Of a stretch of 28,145 nt of DNA, positions 14,890-25,300 are shown piece by piece. Origin of the DNA: a virus. The DNA lies in IMG/VR virus record IMGVR_UViG_3300045790_000685, positions 1-28,145 of that record, one strand, 5' to 3'. The position numbers and the translations under genes are program-made. The notes under the pieces are model-generated. The model worked only from the letters and a program-made list of their open reading frames with translations, made no database searches and had not been told where the DNA came from. Numbering within the stretch: position 1 is the stretch's first letter; the number at the start of each line of letters is the position of its first letter.

Positions 14890-17604
14890 ATGTCAGAAAA
14901 TCCAAATATACTAAGAGCCAACAAATACGTCAACTCCAGTTCGACGGGTCCGTTTGAAGCAATTGTAGTAAACCATTTAGATCCGCATTATATGGGAACA
15001 TTGCAAGTTGAATTATTAAAGCAAACCGGCTCAGGTAATCAACCTGAAACTACAGGACAACTAGTTGAAGCTAGATATTTAAGTCCGTTTTATGGTGTAA
15101 CACCTTTATCACAAAATTCTAATAATGAAGGTTACAAAAATACACAAAAGTCATATGGCTTTTGGGGAGTTCCACCAGATATTGGTACTACTGTTTTAGT
15201 AATACTTGTAGAAGGAAATATATCCAAAGCATATTGGATTGGATGTGTACAAGAAGAAAACATGAACTTTATGGTTCCTGGATATGCTGGTACAGATAAC
15301 TTAGAAGGCCAGCCTGCGGGTATTAGGGCACCTGCCGCAGAATATAATAAAAAAATACAGTCAGCAAAACTTACAGATGCAACACGGTATAAAAAGCCTG
15401 CACATGATGATATGGCAATAAGTTTAATCCAACAAGGATTGCTAGAAGATGACGCTCGAGGAATAACGACATCAAGTGCAAGGCGAGAAGTTCCTAGTGC
15501 AGTATTTGGTATTAGTACAGGAGGACCGCTAGACAAGCGACCTGGTGCTCCTAAGGCAGAACAAGGACCAGTTGGCCAAAAAGCTAACTTACATACCCAT
15601 AGACTTGGCGGATCATCATTTGTTATGGACGATGGTGACGACAAGTTTATAAGAAAAGGTAAAGCAGAAAGTACTCCAATGGAGTACGTAAGTTTAGAAG
15701 CAGGCGAAGCAGGCGGAGATCCTACATTGCCTGCTAATGAATTATTTAGGATGCGCACACGCACAGGTCATCAGATATTAATGCATAATACTGAAGACTT
15801 AATTTATATTGGTAATGCCAAAGGCACTGCTTGGATTGAACTTACGTCTAACGGAAAAATTGATATTTTTGCCGCAGATAGTATAAGCATTCATACACAG
15901 GAAGATATAAACTTTACAGCAGACAGAGATATAAACTTTACAGCTGGTCAAAATTTAAACATGGTAGTAGGTAAAGATCTTAAAGCTACTACTGGGTCTA
16001 ACACAAACTTTGTTGTAGGAACAAACGCTCTTTGGAATGTAGGCGATAGTTATGAAGTAGCCGCAGGATCTAACATAACACAATCTGCTGAAGAAAACGC
16101 AACATATTCGTCTACTGGTAATGCTAACTTTTTATCTGCCGCAGAAGTGTTCCTTGGTTCATCTGGCGGAAATGTTAATATTGATGCATTTAATAGTTTA
16201 ATTGTTAATGCTGATAAAGAAGGCCATATACATATTGGAACTGATTTACATATCACTTCTAAAGGTGAAACAGACATTAAGTCAACTGGCGAAATGGCAG
16301 TGCAAAGTACTGCGGCTATGAGAATTCACAGCGAAGCTACACTAGATATTCTTGGAGCAACTACTACAAAAATTACTTCAACAGGCACATTAGACATTAA
16401 CGGCGGAACTGCAATTAAAGTAACTGGTGGACAAATAGATTTAAACTCTGCAGACGCTATTGCATCTATAGCAGTAGCTGGCGCCGCAGAAACTGCATCA
16501 GTACCGGCAGCTCCGACGCCTACTGCTCCTGAGCCGGCTGCACTAGCTGGACAAGCGGCAAGAGTACCACAGCACGAGCCATGGTACGAACACGAAAACT
16601 TAAATCCGTTAGCATACACACCAGAAAAAACTAGAGCAAATACGGAACAAACTCAAACTTTTGTTCCGCGTACTCCGGACACGTTTGCTAAATCAATTGG
16701 AGTTCCTAAGAAAGGTGCTCCGCCTGCTAAGTCAACTAGGCAGAATAATACAGGCGATGTAGGTGTAACAACTAGTGGCACTTATACTGCACCTGCAGGA
16801 AATCCAGCTAGGTCTACATCAACAAATGCACAAGGTGCACCTGTCTCTAATGATGTTAGAGAACGTGGTAGAATATTAGCACAAAGTATGCGAGCAGTTG
16901 GGTTTACTGACGACGAAACATTACTTTCTATTATTGCAGTATGTTATACAGAAAGTAGATTACTACCTGCAGAAGAACTTAGTTATGGAAATAATACAAA
17001 CGCTTATATTCGTAGTATATTTAAAACTGCAACTAGAGGTGTTAGCGAAGCTGAATTAACTGCGGCTAAAGCAACAAAGGAAACTTTCTTTGAACTAGTG
17101 TATGGTAACAACAATAAAAAAGGACTTGAATTAGGTAATGAATTTAATGGCGACGGCGGAGCATTTATAGGAAGGGGAGTTATACAAATAACTGGTAGAG
17201 CTAACTATGAAACATTTGGAAAAGCCGCTGGATTAATAGATGAAACATTAATTGACGGTCCTGTTAGTGACGCTGATCCGGACGGTACTAATACAAACCC
17301 ATTTGGTGTTAAAATACTATTTGATCCAAAATTGTTAGCTACTGACTTTGTAACAAGTTGTGATGTTGCGGCACAATATCTTAAAGCAAGATATAGACCA
17401 AACCGAGGTAAGGGTATTTTGGGTGATTTACGAATAGCAATTAACCCAGGTGGATACGATCATGCATATCCTAAGGATTTAGCATTTTACAAAGGATTAG
17501 ATACTACTTGGTTAGAAGCACCTAAGCCTGAATCAACAGCAGGCATTGATGCTAATGTTGCAAGTGCAGGCGGCACACAAGAAGTAAATAAAGGACCACA
17601 ATAA
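14890..17604 (+). CDS. 5: gp5-like baseplate spike with C-terminal GH19 (chitinase-type) lysin domain
   Basis: A 904-residue cell-puncturing protein. Residues 18-130 form the gp5 OB-fold domain (FEAIVVNHLDPHYMGTLQVE, then YGFWGVPPDIGT). A linker carries HTHRLGGSSFVMDDGD (235-250). Residues about 285-525 show the repeating short beta-strand pattern of the gp5/VgrG beta-helix (DINFTADRDINFTAGQNLN). A Pro/Ala-rich linker (about 530-655) leads to a GH19-type glycosidase, with YTESRLL holding the likely catalytic Glu688, GRGVIQITGRANYETFGKAA (761-780) and INPGG (851-855). GH19 enzymes cut chitin or peptidoglycan glycan; in a phage spike, peptidoglycan is the sensible target. T4 gp5 instead carries a GH24 lysozyme between OB fold and helix. 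It overlaps the next gene as TAATG. The ribosome site is weak (GAGAG). Confidence 0.88.
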   Translation: MSENPNILRANKYVNSSSTGPFEAIVVNHLDPHYMGTLQVELLKQTGSGNQPETTGQLVEARYLSPFYGVTPLSQNSNNEGYKNTQKSYGFWGVPPDIGTTVLVILVEGNISKAYWIGCVQEENMNFMVPGYAGTDNLEGQPAGIRAPAAEYNKKIQSAKLTDATRYKKPAHDDMAISLIQQGLLEDDARGITTSSARREVPSAVFGISTGGPLDKRPGAPKAEQGPVGQKANLHTHRLGGSSFVMDDGDDKFIRKGKAESTPMEYVSLEAGEAGGDPTLPANELFRMRTRTGHQILMHNTEDLIYIGNAKGTAWIELTSNGKIDIFAADSISIHTQEDINFTADRDINFTAGQNLNMVVGKDLKATTGSNTNFVVGTNALWNVGDSYEVAAGSNITQSAEENATYSSTGNANFLSAAEVFLGSSGGNVNIDAFNSLIVNADKEGHIHIGTDLHITSKGETDIKSTGEMAVQSTAAMRIHSEATLDILGATTTKITSTGTLDINGGTAIKVTGGQIDLNSADAIASIAVAGAAETASVPAAPTPTAPEPAALAGQAARVPQHEPWYEHENLNPLAYTPEKTRANTEQTQTFVPRTPDTFAKSIGVPKKGAPPAKSTRQNNTGDVGVTTSGTYTAPAGNPARSTSTNAQGAPVSNDVRERGRILAQSMRAVGFTDDETLLSIIAVCYTESRLLPAEELSYGNNTNAYIRSIFKTATRGVSEAELTAAKATKETFFELVYGNNNKKGLELGNEFNGDGGAFIGRGVIQITGRANYETFGKAAGLIDETLIDGPVSDADPDGTNTNPFGVKILFDPKLLATDFVTSCDVAAQYLKARYRPNRGKGILGDLRIAINPGGYDHAYPKDLAFYKGLDTTWLEAPKPESTAGIDANVASAGGTQEVNKGPQ

Positions 17605-18371
17605 TGTGTAATGTTTTTATACCAGAAGTTAAAGTAACACGCCCTGGCATGGTACAAGATTTATCATCACAGTCTGCAGGACTAAATGAACAACGGTTTA
17701 ATTATACCGGAGCTGAATCAAACCTTGAAGGTGATTATCCTCAAAGCACCGGCGGTCTAAATTCACAAAGTGGATCACCAATTGTCTATGCAGATCCTGG
17801 CCCAATTCCTTCAGGACCCGGATACTTAAAATTAAAAGCTATACTTGATAACGTTATAACAGGCGATTGGAAAGAAAGAGGAAAAGTTGGAAATCCAAAT
17901 ATATTAGCATGTTACGGTGCATGTGGACATTCTTATTCGCAAGATAGCGGATCAATGGCATATGCATGGTGTGCGGCATTTGTAAGTTATGCACTAAAAA
18001 CAGCCGGTATTGATAGCTTGCGTTCTATGAGCAGCCAAGCATATAAAAATTATGGAAATGAAGTTGATTGGCGCACACTAGACAAAATAAGATACTTAGA
18101 TATTTGTGTCTTTAAGTCAAGAACACGATCCGGCGGCCACATAGGATTTATTGTAGGTGTAGACAACAAGACAGGCAAACTTAAAATACTTGGAGGCAAC
18201 CAAGGCGATGATGCTAAAATATCAACTTACAGTGTTTCAAGTAAAAGCCAGTATGTATTAAACATTAAACGTAACTGGGATATTCCAGCAGAGTACGATA
18301 AGCCGTTGTTTGGTGATAATAAATTAGATATTAATGCTGTATCAACTGGCACAAATAGTACAACAATTTAA
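17604..18371 (+). CDS. CHAP/NlpC-like peptidoglycan hydrolase (TIGR02594-type)
   Basis: A 255-residue protein with a papain-fold cell-wall hydrolase domain at about 75-225: YAWCAAFVSYALKTAGI with the nucleophile C123, SGGHIGFIVG with H179, and ILGGNQGDDAKIS with N199. This trio fits the TIGR02594/CHAP type that cuts peptide cross-links. The first 70 residues are Gly/Ser/Pro-rich and may anchor it to the tail. No signal peptide or membrane helix is seen, so it is more likely a virion enzyme than a secreted lysin. It is coupled (TAATG) to the spike gene, so a glycosidase and a peptidase would be made together. A role in host lysis cannot be excluded. Confidence 0.78.
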   Translation: MCNVFIPEVKVTRPGMVQDLSSQSAGLNEQRFNYTGAESNLEGDYPQSTGGLNSQSGSPIVYADPGPIPSGPGYLKLKAILDNVITGDWKERGKVGNPNILACYGACGHSYSQDSGSMAYAWCAAFVSYALKTAGIDSLRSMSSQAYKNYGNEVDWRTLDKIRYLDICVFKSRTRSGGHIGFIVGVDNKTGKLKILGGNQGDDAKISTYSVSSKSQYVLNIKRNWDIPAEYDKPLFGDNKLDINAVSTGTNSTTI

Positions 18372-18386
18372 GTAGGTAAATATAGT

Positions 18387-18836
18387 ATGAGCACATTAGA
18401 AAAAAGTATATATGAAAGAATTACAGTAGCTGGCGATAAGAAAGTGCCTAATAGTCCTCCAGCGTCTAGAGCTTATAGAGGACTTAGTACAGTAAACCCA
18501 AATAATACGTCAACTACGTTATATGACCTTTCGTTAATTAAACAAGATTTAATAAATCATTTTCATATCAGACAAGGTGAAAAATTAGAAAATCCTGAGT
18601 TTGGAACAATCATTTGGGAAGTTTTATTTGAACCAATGACAGCGGCATTAAAAAACGCCGTTGCAAAGAATGTTACTGATATTGTAAATTACGATCCGCG
18701 TACACAAGTAAATTCAGTAACAGTTGACTCGTTTGAAACTGGAATTCAGATTGAATTGGATCTTACATATCTTCCGTACAATATATCTGAATCAATGCGC
18801 TTAACTTTTGATGAAAACAATGGTTTAATTTCGTAA
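18387..18836 (+). CDS. 25: Baseplate wedge protein gp25
   Basis: A 149-residue protein of the gp25/GPW family, the small wedge protein that forms the inner baseplate ring and joins the sheath initiator. The motifs are clear: GEKLENPEFGTIIWEVLFEP (64-83) and YDPRTQVNSVTVDSF. T4 gp25 is 132 residues; the extra length is an N-terminal extension rich in Ser, Pro and Asn. It starts 15 bp after the hydrolase gene with a TAGGTAA ribosome site. Confidence 0.92.
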   Translation: MSTLEKSIYERITVAGDKKVPNSPPASRAYRGLSTVNPNNTSTTLYDLSLIKQDLINHFHIRQGEKLENPEFGTIIWEVLFEPMTAALKNAVAKNVTDIVNYDPRTQVNSVTVDSFETGIQIELDLTYLPYNISESMRLTFDENNGLIS

Positions 18837-18861
18837 CTTATATACGCACTTATCCGAAACC

Positions 18862-18869
18862 AATAAATA
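18862..18869 (+). promoter_or_regulatory. Candidate late promoter for gp6 and downstream gene
   Basis: AATAAATA matches the late consensus at 7 of 8 and lies in the 57-bp gap between gp25 and gp6, 24 bp before the ATG at 18894. It would boost the large wedge genes within the operon. Confidence 0.45.
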
Positions 18870-18893
18870 CATGTAAGTGAAGGAAGCAATAAT

Positions 18894-21800
18894 ATGTCAA
18901 CAACCGATAGACAAAATAGGTTATTAGTAGCAGAGAATTGGAAACGTATATACCAAAGTTTCCGTAATGCTGACTTTCAAAGTTATGACTTTGATAATTT
19001 AAGAAGAACAATGATATCTTACCTTAGGACTAATTATCCTGAGGACTTTAACGACTACATTGAGTCGAGTGAATACCTTGCACTGATTGATTTGATTGCA
19101 TTTTTAGGTCAAAACATATCGTTCCGCATGGATCTAAATGCAAGAGAAAACTTTTTAGAATTAGCAGAACGTAGAGAATCAGTTCTCCGTTTAGCACGGT
19201 TGCTTTCTTATAATCCAAAGCGCAATCAAGCCGCAACAGGTATGTTAAAAGTAACTAGTGTTTCTACTACAGAAGAAGTAATAGATACTAACAACTTTAA
19301 TTTAGCAAACCAATCCATTCAATGGAATGACCCAACTAATATAGATTGGTATGAGCAGTTTATTAAAGTAATGAATTCTGCACTACCTGCAAATGGTACA
19401 TTTGGTCGCCCAATTAAAAAAGAAATAGTAGATGGTGTTCCGCATCAGCAGTATAGATTTAACGCTGTTAATACAGATATTCCAACATACGGATTTAATA
19501 AATCTGTCCAAGGAAAAAATGTATCATTTGAAGTTGTGTCCTCAGACATAGACTCTGCTACAAAGAATGTTGAAGAAGAAATTCCATTAACGGCAAACAG
19601 TTTTGCATACCTGTACAAAGACGACGGCCGCGGACCTGCAAGTAGTAACACTGGTTTCTTTTGCATGTTTAAACAAGGTACATTAGACAGTGGCCAATTT
19701 ATAGTTAATAATCCTACAACTAATCAAGTAATTGATATAGACGCAACAAACATTAACAACAGCGATGTTTGGCTTTATAAGCTAGACGAAAACGGACAAG
19801 AGTCTGAAATTTGGACAAAGGTTGATGCAATAGAAGGCAACAACGTTATCTATAATAGCGTTAGTAAAAAGATTAGATCAGTTTATAGTGTACTTACAAG
19901 AGTAAGTGACAGAATTAGTTTAGTGTTTTCAGATGGAACATTTGGCGAATTGCCTAAAGGTGTATTTAAAGTTTTTTATAGAACCAGTAACAACCAAAGT
20001 TATGTTATTAAGCCAAATGATATGACTGGAATACAAGTTAGAGTTCCTTATTTAAGTAGAAGTAATACTGTTGAAACAATTACGCTTAATTTAGAATTAA
20101 AATACACAGTAGCAAATAGTGCGCCAAGTGAGTCAACAGAAAGTATTAAACAAAATGCTCCGTCAACTTATTATACACAAAACAGAATGGTAACTGCTGA
20201 AGATTATAATGTTGCACCATTAGGCATTAGTCAAGATATTATTAAAGTAAAATCAGTTAATAGATTTGCAAGCGGAATTAGTAGGTACTATGATTTATTA
20301 GATGCTACTGGAAAATATAGTACCACAAATTTATACGCAAATGACGGTATTGTTTATAAAGAAAATTTAGTTAATAAAGATAGTTTTGCATATGTAACAC
20401 AGACTGATATTGAAAGTGCTATTACAAATAAAATAGAACCAATATTAAAAGATAGAAGAGTGTTAAACTATTATCTAACAAACTTTACAAAGATTATTAC
20501 TTCTGATTTAAAAGCAGAATGGGTACAAGTAACTACAGATACCAATAGAGGCACTGGCAACTTAATTGACGAAAGTAGTGCATCTTATAAAGTAGGAACT
20601 TACACAGCAAATAATTTACGTTTACTTGAAGCCGGCTCACTTCTTAAATTTGAAGCACCTGCAGGATATCATTTTATGGTAGGCGATAACACTACATTAA
20701 TGGCAGGCTCTGCAACTCATGCAGGATCGTTATCTTATAAGTGGGTAAAAGTAATTAGTGTTAACGGTGACGGTACGAAAACTACTACAGCTGGATTAGG
20801 TGCTATTACACTTAATGATAGTATTCCGACAACAGCATTATTGACTGAAATTAGACCTAAACTTACTACAGATATAGCTCCGGCAGTCAAAACACAACTT
20901 ATTGATCAAGCATTTGCAAATAATACATTTGGATTGAGATACGATGTTGCTACTAGACAGTGGAGAATTATTACAGAAGTAAATCTAAATACTACTAGTG
21001 CATTTACTACAGGTAAAACAGGCGACGTTAGCAGTCAAAATTTAGATGCAAGTTGGTTATTGTGGTTTAAAACAGATGGCGAAAAGTATAATATTAATTA
21101 TCGAGCTATGCGGTATGTTTACGAAAGCGACGAAGAGATTAAGTTCTACTACGACAGTAGTGATAAAATTTACGATAATAAAACAGGCAAAGTTATTAAA
21201 GATAAAATTGAAGTATTAAGCATTAATACACAGCCTGACTTAACAGTACCATTTACAGCAGATTATAATTTTGAAATTACAAAAGAATATAGAGATGCTG
21301 AAGGATATGTTGATTCAAAGAAAATAGAAGTATCTTTCTTTGATGCAGACGATGACGGCGTAGTTGACAACCCAGGATCATTCCTTGATATTGTTAACGA
21401 GACAGTTGCTCCTACTACAAAATATATATTCCAAAAGAAGTACACTACATCTGACGGTGTTGAAGACTTTAAATACGTAACTGCTACATCACAAAACATA
21501 ACAGTGCTTACTTCAGAATCAGCTATAGGAGCATATAGCTCTTATGATGCATCAACTGTATTTTTTGCAGTTGACACTGGTTTATTTAAGAAGTTATCAA
21601 CAGATAAACTTTCACTATCACAGGTATCAGACTTTAGAGCATTCATTGGTAGAGCAGGTCTAAAATTTAGATATGTACACGCTGCCGATAATAATAAAAG
21701 AATTGATCCTAGTAGCACAAACTTAATAGACACATTCTTGTTAACACGGTTGTATGACACTACTTATAGGCAGTGGTTAAATGGCGATGTTATAGCACAA

Positions 21801-22370
21801 CCATTACCACCAAGTAGTGATCAGTTGTATAGAAGTTATGGCGCAGAACTAGATAAAATTAAATCAATTAGTGACGAAGTTATATATCATCCAGTAAAGT
21901 ATAAAATACTATTTGGATCATCAGCGGAGACTGGGTTGCAAGCAACATTTAAAATTGTAAAGAATATTGAGACTGTTACTAATGACAATGAAATAAAATC
22001 AAACGTAGTTAGTGCAATAAATGAATATTTTAGTTTAGACAATTGGGAGTTTGGAGAGTCGTTTTACTTCTCGGAACTTTCAACATACATAATGAATCAA
22101 CTTGCACCAACTATTAGTTCTATAGTAATTGTACCAGATGAAGATTCACAAGCATTTGGATCATTGTTTGAGATTAAATCAGAATCAGATGAAATTTTTA
22201 TAAGCGGTGCAACAGTAGCAAACATAGAAATAATAGATAGCATTACAGCAACTAGATTAAAAGCATCCGGCACTGTTATTACAGCAAGTGTTGAAGTTGC
22301 AAATACTGGAATACAAAGTTCTAGTACAGCATATACATCGACAATAAACACCGGAGGCTCTAGCTACTAA
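18894..22370 (+). CDS. 6: Baseplate wedge protein gp6
   Basis: A large wedge protein (1158 residues; T4 gp6 is 660) that with gp7 and gp53 builds the baseplate ring. The N-terminal part is typical of gp6: NFDNLRR-like FDNLRRTMISYLRTNYPEDF (about 33-52), SSEYLALIDLIAFLGQNISF (59-78) and MDLNARENFLELAERRESVL (79-98). A middle block carries the MVTAEDYNVAPLG motif, and the C-terminal part (about 1000-1090) has VKYKILFGS and FSELSTYIMNQLAPTISSIV. Extra beta-rich insertions account for the length. The ATG is preceded by GAAGGAAG. It overlaps the next gene as TAATG. Confidence 0.93.
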   Translation: MSTTDRQNRLLVAENWKRIYQSFRNADFQSYDFDNLRRTMISYLRTNYPEDFNDYIESSEYLALIDLIAFLGQNISFRMDLNARENFLELAERRESVLRLARLLSYNPKRNQAATGMLKVTSVSTTEEVIDTNNFNLANQSIQWNDPTNIDWYEQFIKVMNSALPANGTFGRPIKKEIVDGVPHQQYRFNAVNTDIPTYGFNKSVQGKNVSFEVVSSDIDSATKNVEEEIPLTANSFAYLYKDDGRGPASSNTGFFCMFKQGTLDSGQFIVNNPTTNQVIDIDATNINNSDVWLYKLDENGQESEIWTKVDAIEGNNVIYNSVSKKIRSVYSVLTRVSDRISLVFSDGTFGELPKGVFKVFYRTSNNQSYVIKPNDMTGIQVRVPYLSRSNTVETITLNLELKYTVANSAPSESTESIKQNAPSTYYTQNRMVTAEDYNVAPLGISQDIIKVKSVNRFASGISRYYDLLDATGKYSTTNLYANDGIVYKENLVNKDSFAYVTQTDIESAITNKIEPILKDRRVLNYYLTNFTKIITSDLKAEWVQVTTDTNRGTGNLIDESSASYKVGTYTANNLRLLEAGSLLKFEAPAGYHFMVGDNTTLMAGSATHAGSLSYKWVKVISVNGDGTKTTTAGLGAITLNDSIPTTALLTEIRPKLTTDIAPAVKTQLIDQAFANNTFGLRYDVATRQWRIITEVNLNTTSAFTTGKTGDVSSQNLDASWLLWFKTDGEKYNINYRAMRYVYESDEEIKFYYDSSDKIYDNKTGKVIKDKIEVLSINTQPDLTVPFTADYNFEITKEYRDAEGYVDSKKIEVSFFDADDDGVVDNPGSFLDIVNETVAPTTKYIFQKKYTTSDGVEDFKYVTATSQNITVLTSESAIGAYSSYDASTVFFAVDTGLFKKLSTDKLSLSQVSDFRAFIGRAGLKFRYVHAADNNKRIDPSSTNLIDTFLLTRLYDTTYRQWLNGDVIAQPLPPSSDQLYRSYGAELDKIKSISDEVIYHPVKYKILFGSSAETGLQATFKIVKNIETVTNDNEIKSNVVSAINEYFSLDNWEFGESFYFSELSTYIMNQLAPTISSIVIVPDEDSQAFGSLFEIKSESDEIFISGATVANIEIIDSITATRLKASGTVITASVEVANTGIQSSSTAYTSTINTGGSSY

Positions 22371-25300
22371 TGGCTTATAATAATGACCAAAATGAATATC
22401 CACTTCCAGTTAATGGCAAATCTAACAGGAAGTCTGCAGAGTTACTACCAAGGTATTTTCGAACCGAAGCTAACACTAAGTTTTTAAATGCTACATTAGA
22501 TCAACTTACAAAGCCCGGTACTGCAAAAAAATTAAATGGATATTTTGGAAGAAAAACAGCTAATGCTTATACTCCAAATGACTTGTACATTGGTGATATT
22601 TCTTCCCAAAGAGAAACACATCAACTAGAGCCTGCACTTGTATCTAAAGATATTCTTAATAATGTTTTATTTTATAAAGACTATAATGATTTTAGAAATC
22701 AATTAGATATATTAGGCGCAACAGTTTCAAACGAAAGTTTACTAAACAGCCAAGAGTATTATGCATGGAACCCAAATTTAGATTGGGATAAACTTACTAA
22801 CTTTAGAGAGTATTATTGGTTACCATCTGGTCCTGCACCTGTTAGTGTATTTGGTCAAAATGATGATGTAACAAGTACTTACACAGTAACAAGTGTAGAC
22901 AATGCAGGAAACAAAGGATTTGTGTTTAACGGAAACATAACACAAAATCCTACATTAGAATTATACAGAGGCCAAACATACATGTTTGATGTTTCTGCTC
23001 CAGGACTGCCATTTACTATTAGAACTTCACGACAAATTGAAAGTGACAATGAGTATGCAACTGGTATTACAAATTCAGGAACAGATTCAGGAATAGTTGA
23101 ATTTACTGTACCTTTAAATGCGCCCGAGAGATTGTACTATGTATCAGAAACTGATGTTAACACAGGCGGTACACTTAGAATTGCAGACATTGAGTCTAAC
23201 ACATCGATAGATGTTGTTAGCGACATACTGGGCAAAAAAACATACACTACAGCAAATGGATTTTCGTTAATGAACGGAATGAAATTAAAGTTTGAAGGAA
23301 CTGTTACTCCGGAAAAGTATGCAACTAATACATGGTATGTTGAAGGTGTTGGTGATAAGATTGTATTAATAAAAGATAGTGATCTTGTAATTTCACAAGC
23401 GTACTCAGCAGACGTAGAAGTGTTGTTTGATGCAAATGACTTTGACAAGTTACCGTACAGTACTGCAAGTTCTTATGCGGCAACTAAAGATTATATTGTA
23501 ATTAATAGAGCTTCTTCAGATAAGAATGCTTGGTCGAGAAATAACAGATGGTTCCATAAATCAGTACTTGAAAAAACTGCTGAATTAAACGGCGAAGTAT
23601 TTGATATTGATCAAAGTGCAAGAGCAAAACGACCTGTTATTGAATTTATTGCAGGATTAAAATTGTTTGAGTTTGGTACTGAAGCAAAAACTGAAAATGT
23701 AAACTTAGTTGACACGTTTACAAAAGATGCATTTTCAACAATTAGCGGAGCAGACGGTTATAGCATTGACGGTGTTGATGTCACTGACGGTATGCGTATT
23801 TTGTTCACTGCAGATACTGATGTACTTGTAAACAATAACATTTATAAAGTAAAGTTTATTAAACATAACTCCACAGTTTCTCAAATTGCGCTAGTTGACG
23901 AAACAGATACTACACCAATTAATAATCAAGTAGCGTTAATTACACAGGGTACTAATGCAGGTAAACAGTATTACTATAATGGAACTTCTTGGAAGTTAGC
24001 ACAGTACAAGTCAAGTATAAACCAACAACCGTTGTTTGAATTGTTTGACGATTATGGTATTAGTTACAGCGATGCTACAACTTATCCGGTAAGTAATTTT
24101 GCTGGTAATAAGATTTTTAGTTATAAAGTTGGCACAGGGAAAAATGATGTTGAATTAGGCTTTCCTGTAACATACAGAGCACTTGAAAATGTTGGCGATA
24201 TTACGTTTGACTTTAACCTAGCATCGGAAAGGTTTAGTTACCAAGTTGATAATGTTCCTTATGATAAAACTACTGAAATTGGATTTTGTAAAACATATAC
24301 TGATATTGATAGCTTTACATATTGCAACGGCTGGACAAAGGCTAAAACTAATACAGTGCAAAAAGTTATTAGACAGTATGATGTTACTACTGCAACGACA
24401 GACTTTGCTATTGACACTTATAACAATAGTGGATCATTAACTGATTTAACTGTTGCAGTACAAGTAAATAGTGCTTGGAGATTTGATTATACATTAGTTG
24501 ATGTTAACGGAGTTATGACTGTTAGATTTACAACAGCAATTCCTGCAAATAGCAGTGTAATAATTAAAACTAATAGCGACACAATTAAAAATGCAAATGG
24601 ATATTACGAATTTCCACATGCAATGGAAAAGAATCCACAAAACGACAAACTTACTTCGTTTACACTAGGCGAAGTTAACGATCATGTATTTTCAATGATT
24701 GAAGACATGCCTGGCTTTACAGGTATATTTCCTGGACCAAGCAATCTTAGTAACTTAGGAAATGTAAATTCTTATGGTAAGAAGTTTTTACAATATGCAG
24801 GCTCGTCGAATATTAGTACATACCATGTAACAGATAGAGATGCAAATATAATTAAGGCTATTGATCATTCTAGACGCGAATACAGAAAGTTTAAAAGATC
24901 ATTTATGCAAGAGGCTGACACGTTGGGGTATGATGGCCCGACTAAGCAACACGTTGACTTAGTATTAAAGAGTGTTAATAAAGATAAAACTAATACTCAC
25001 CCTTATCACTTTAGTGACATGATTCCGTTTGAAGGATCTAAGCGTTTAGAATTTACAGTGTACGATATAGAAAATACTTTCTTCTCGTTGAGCGAAACGT
25101 TTAGTTTAGCAACACTTTCAACTAAGGCAGTATTAGTATATCAAAATGGTATTCAGCTAATACACGATAAAGATTATACATTTAATACAGACGGATTTGT
25201 TGTTATATCTGCAACTAAAGTCAAAGATGATTTAATTGAAATATACGAATATGGAAATACTGATGGGTGTTATGTACCACCAACTCCTAGTAAGTTAGGA

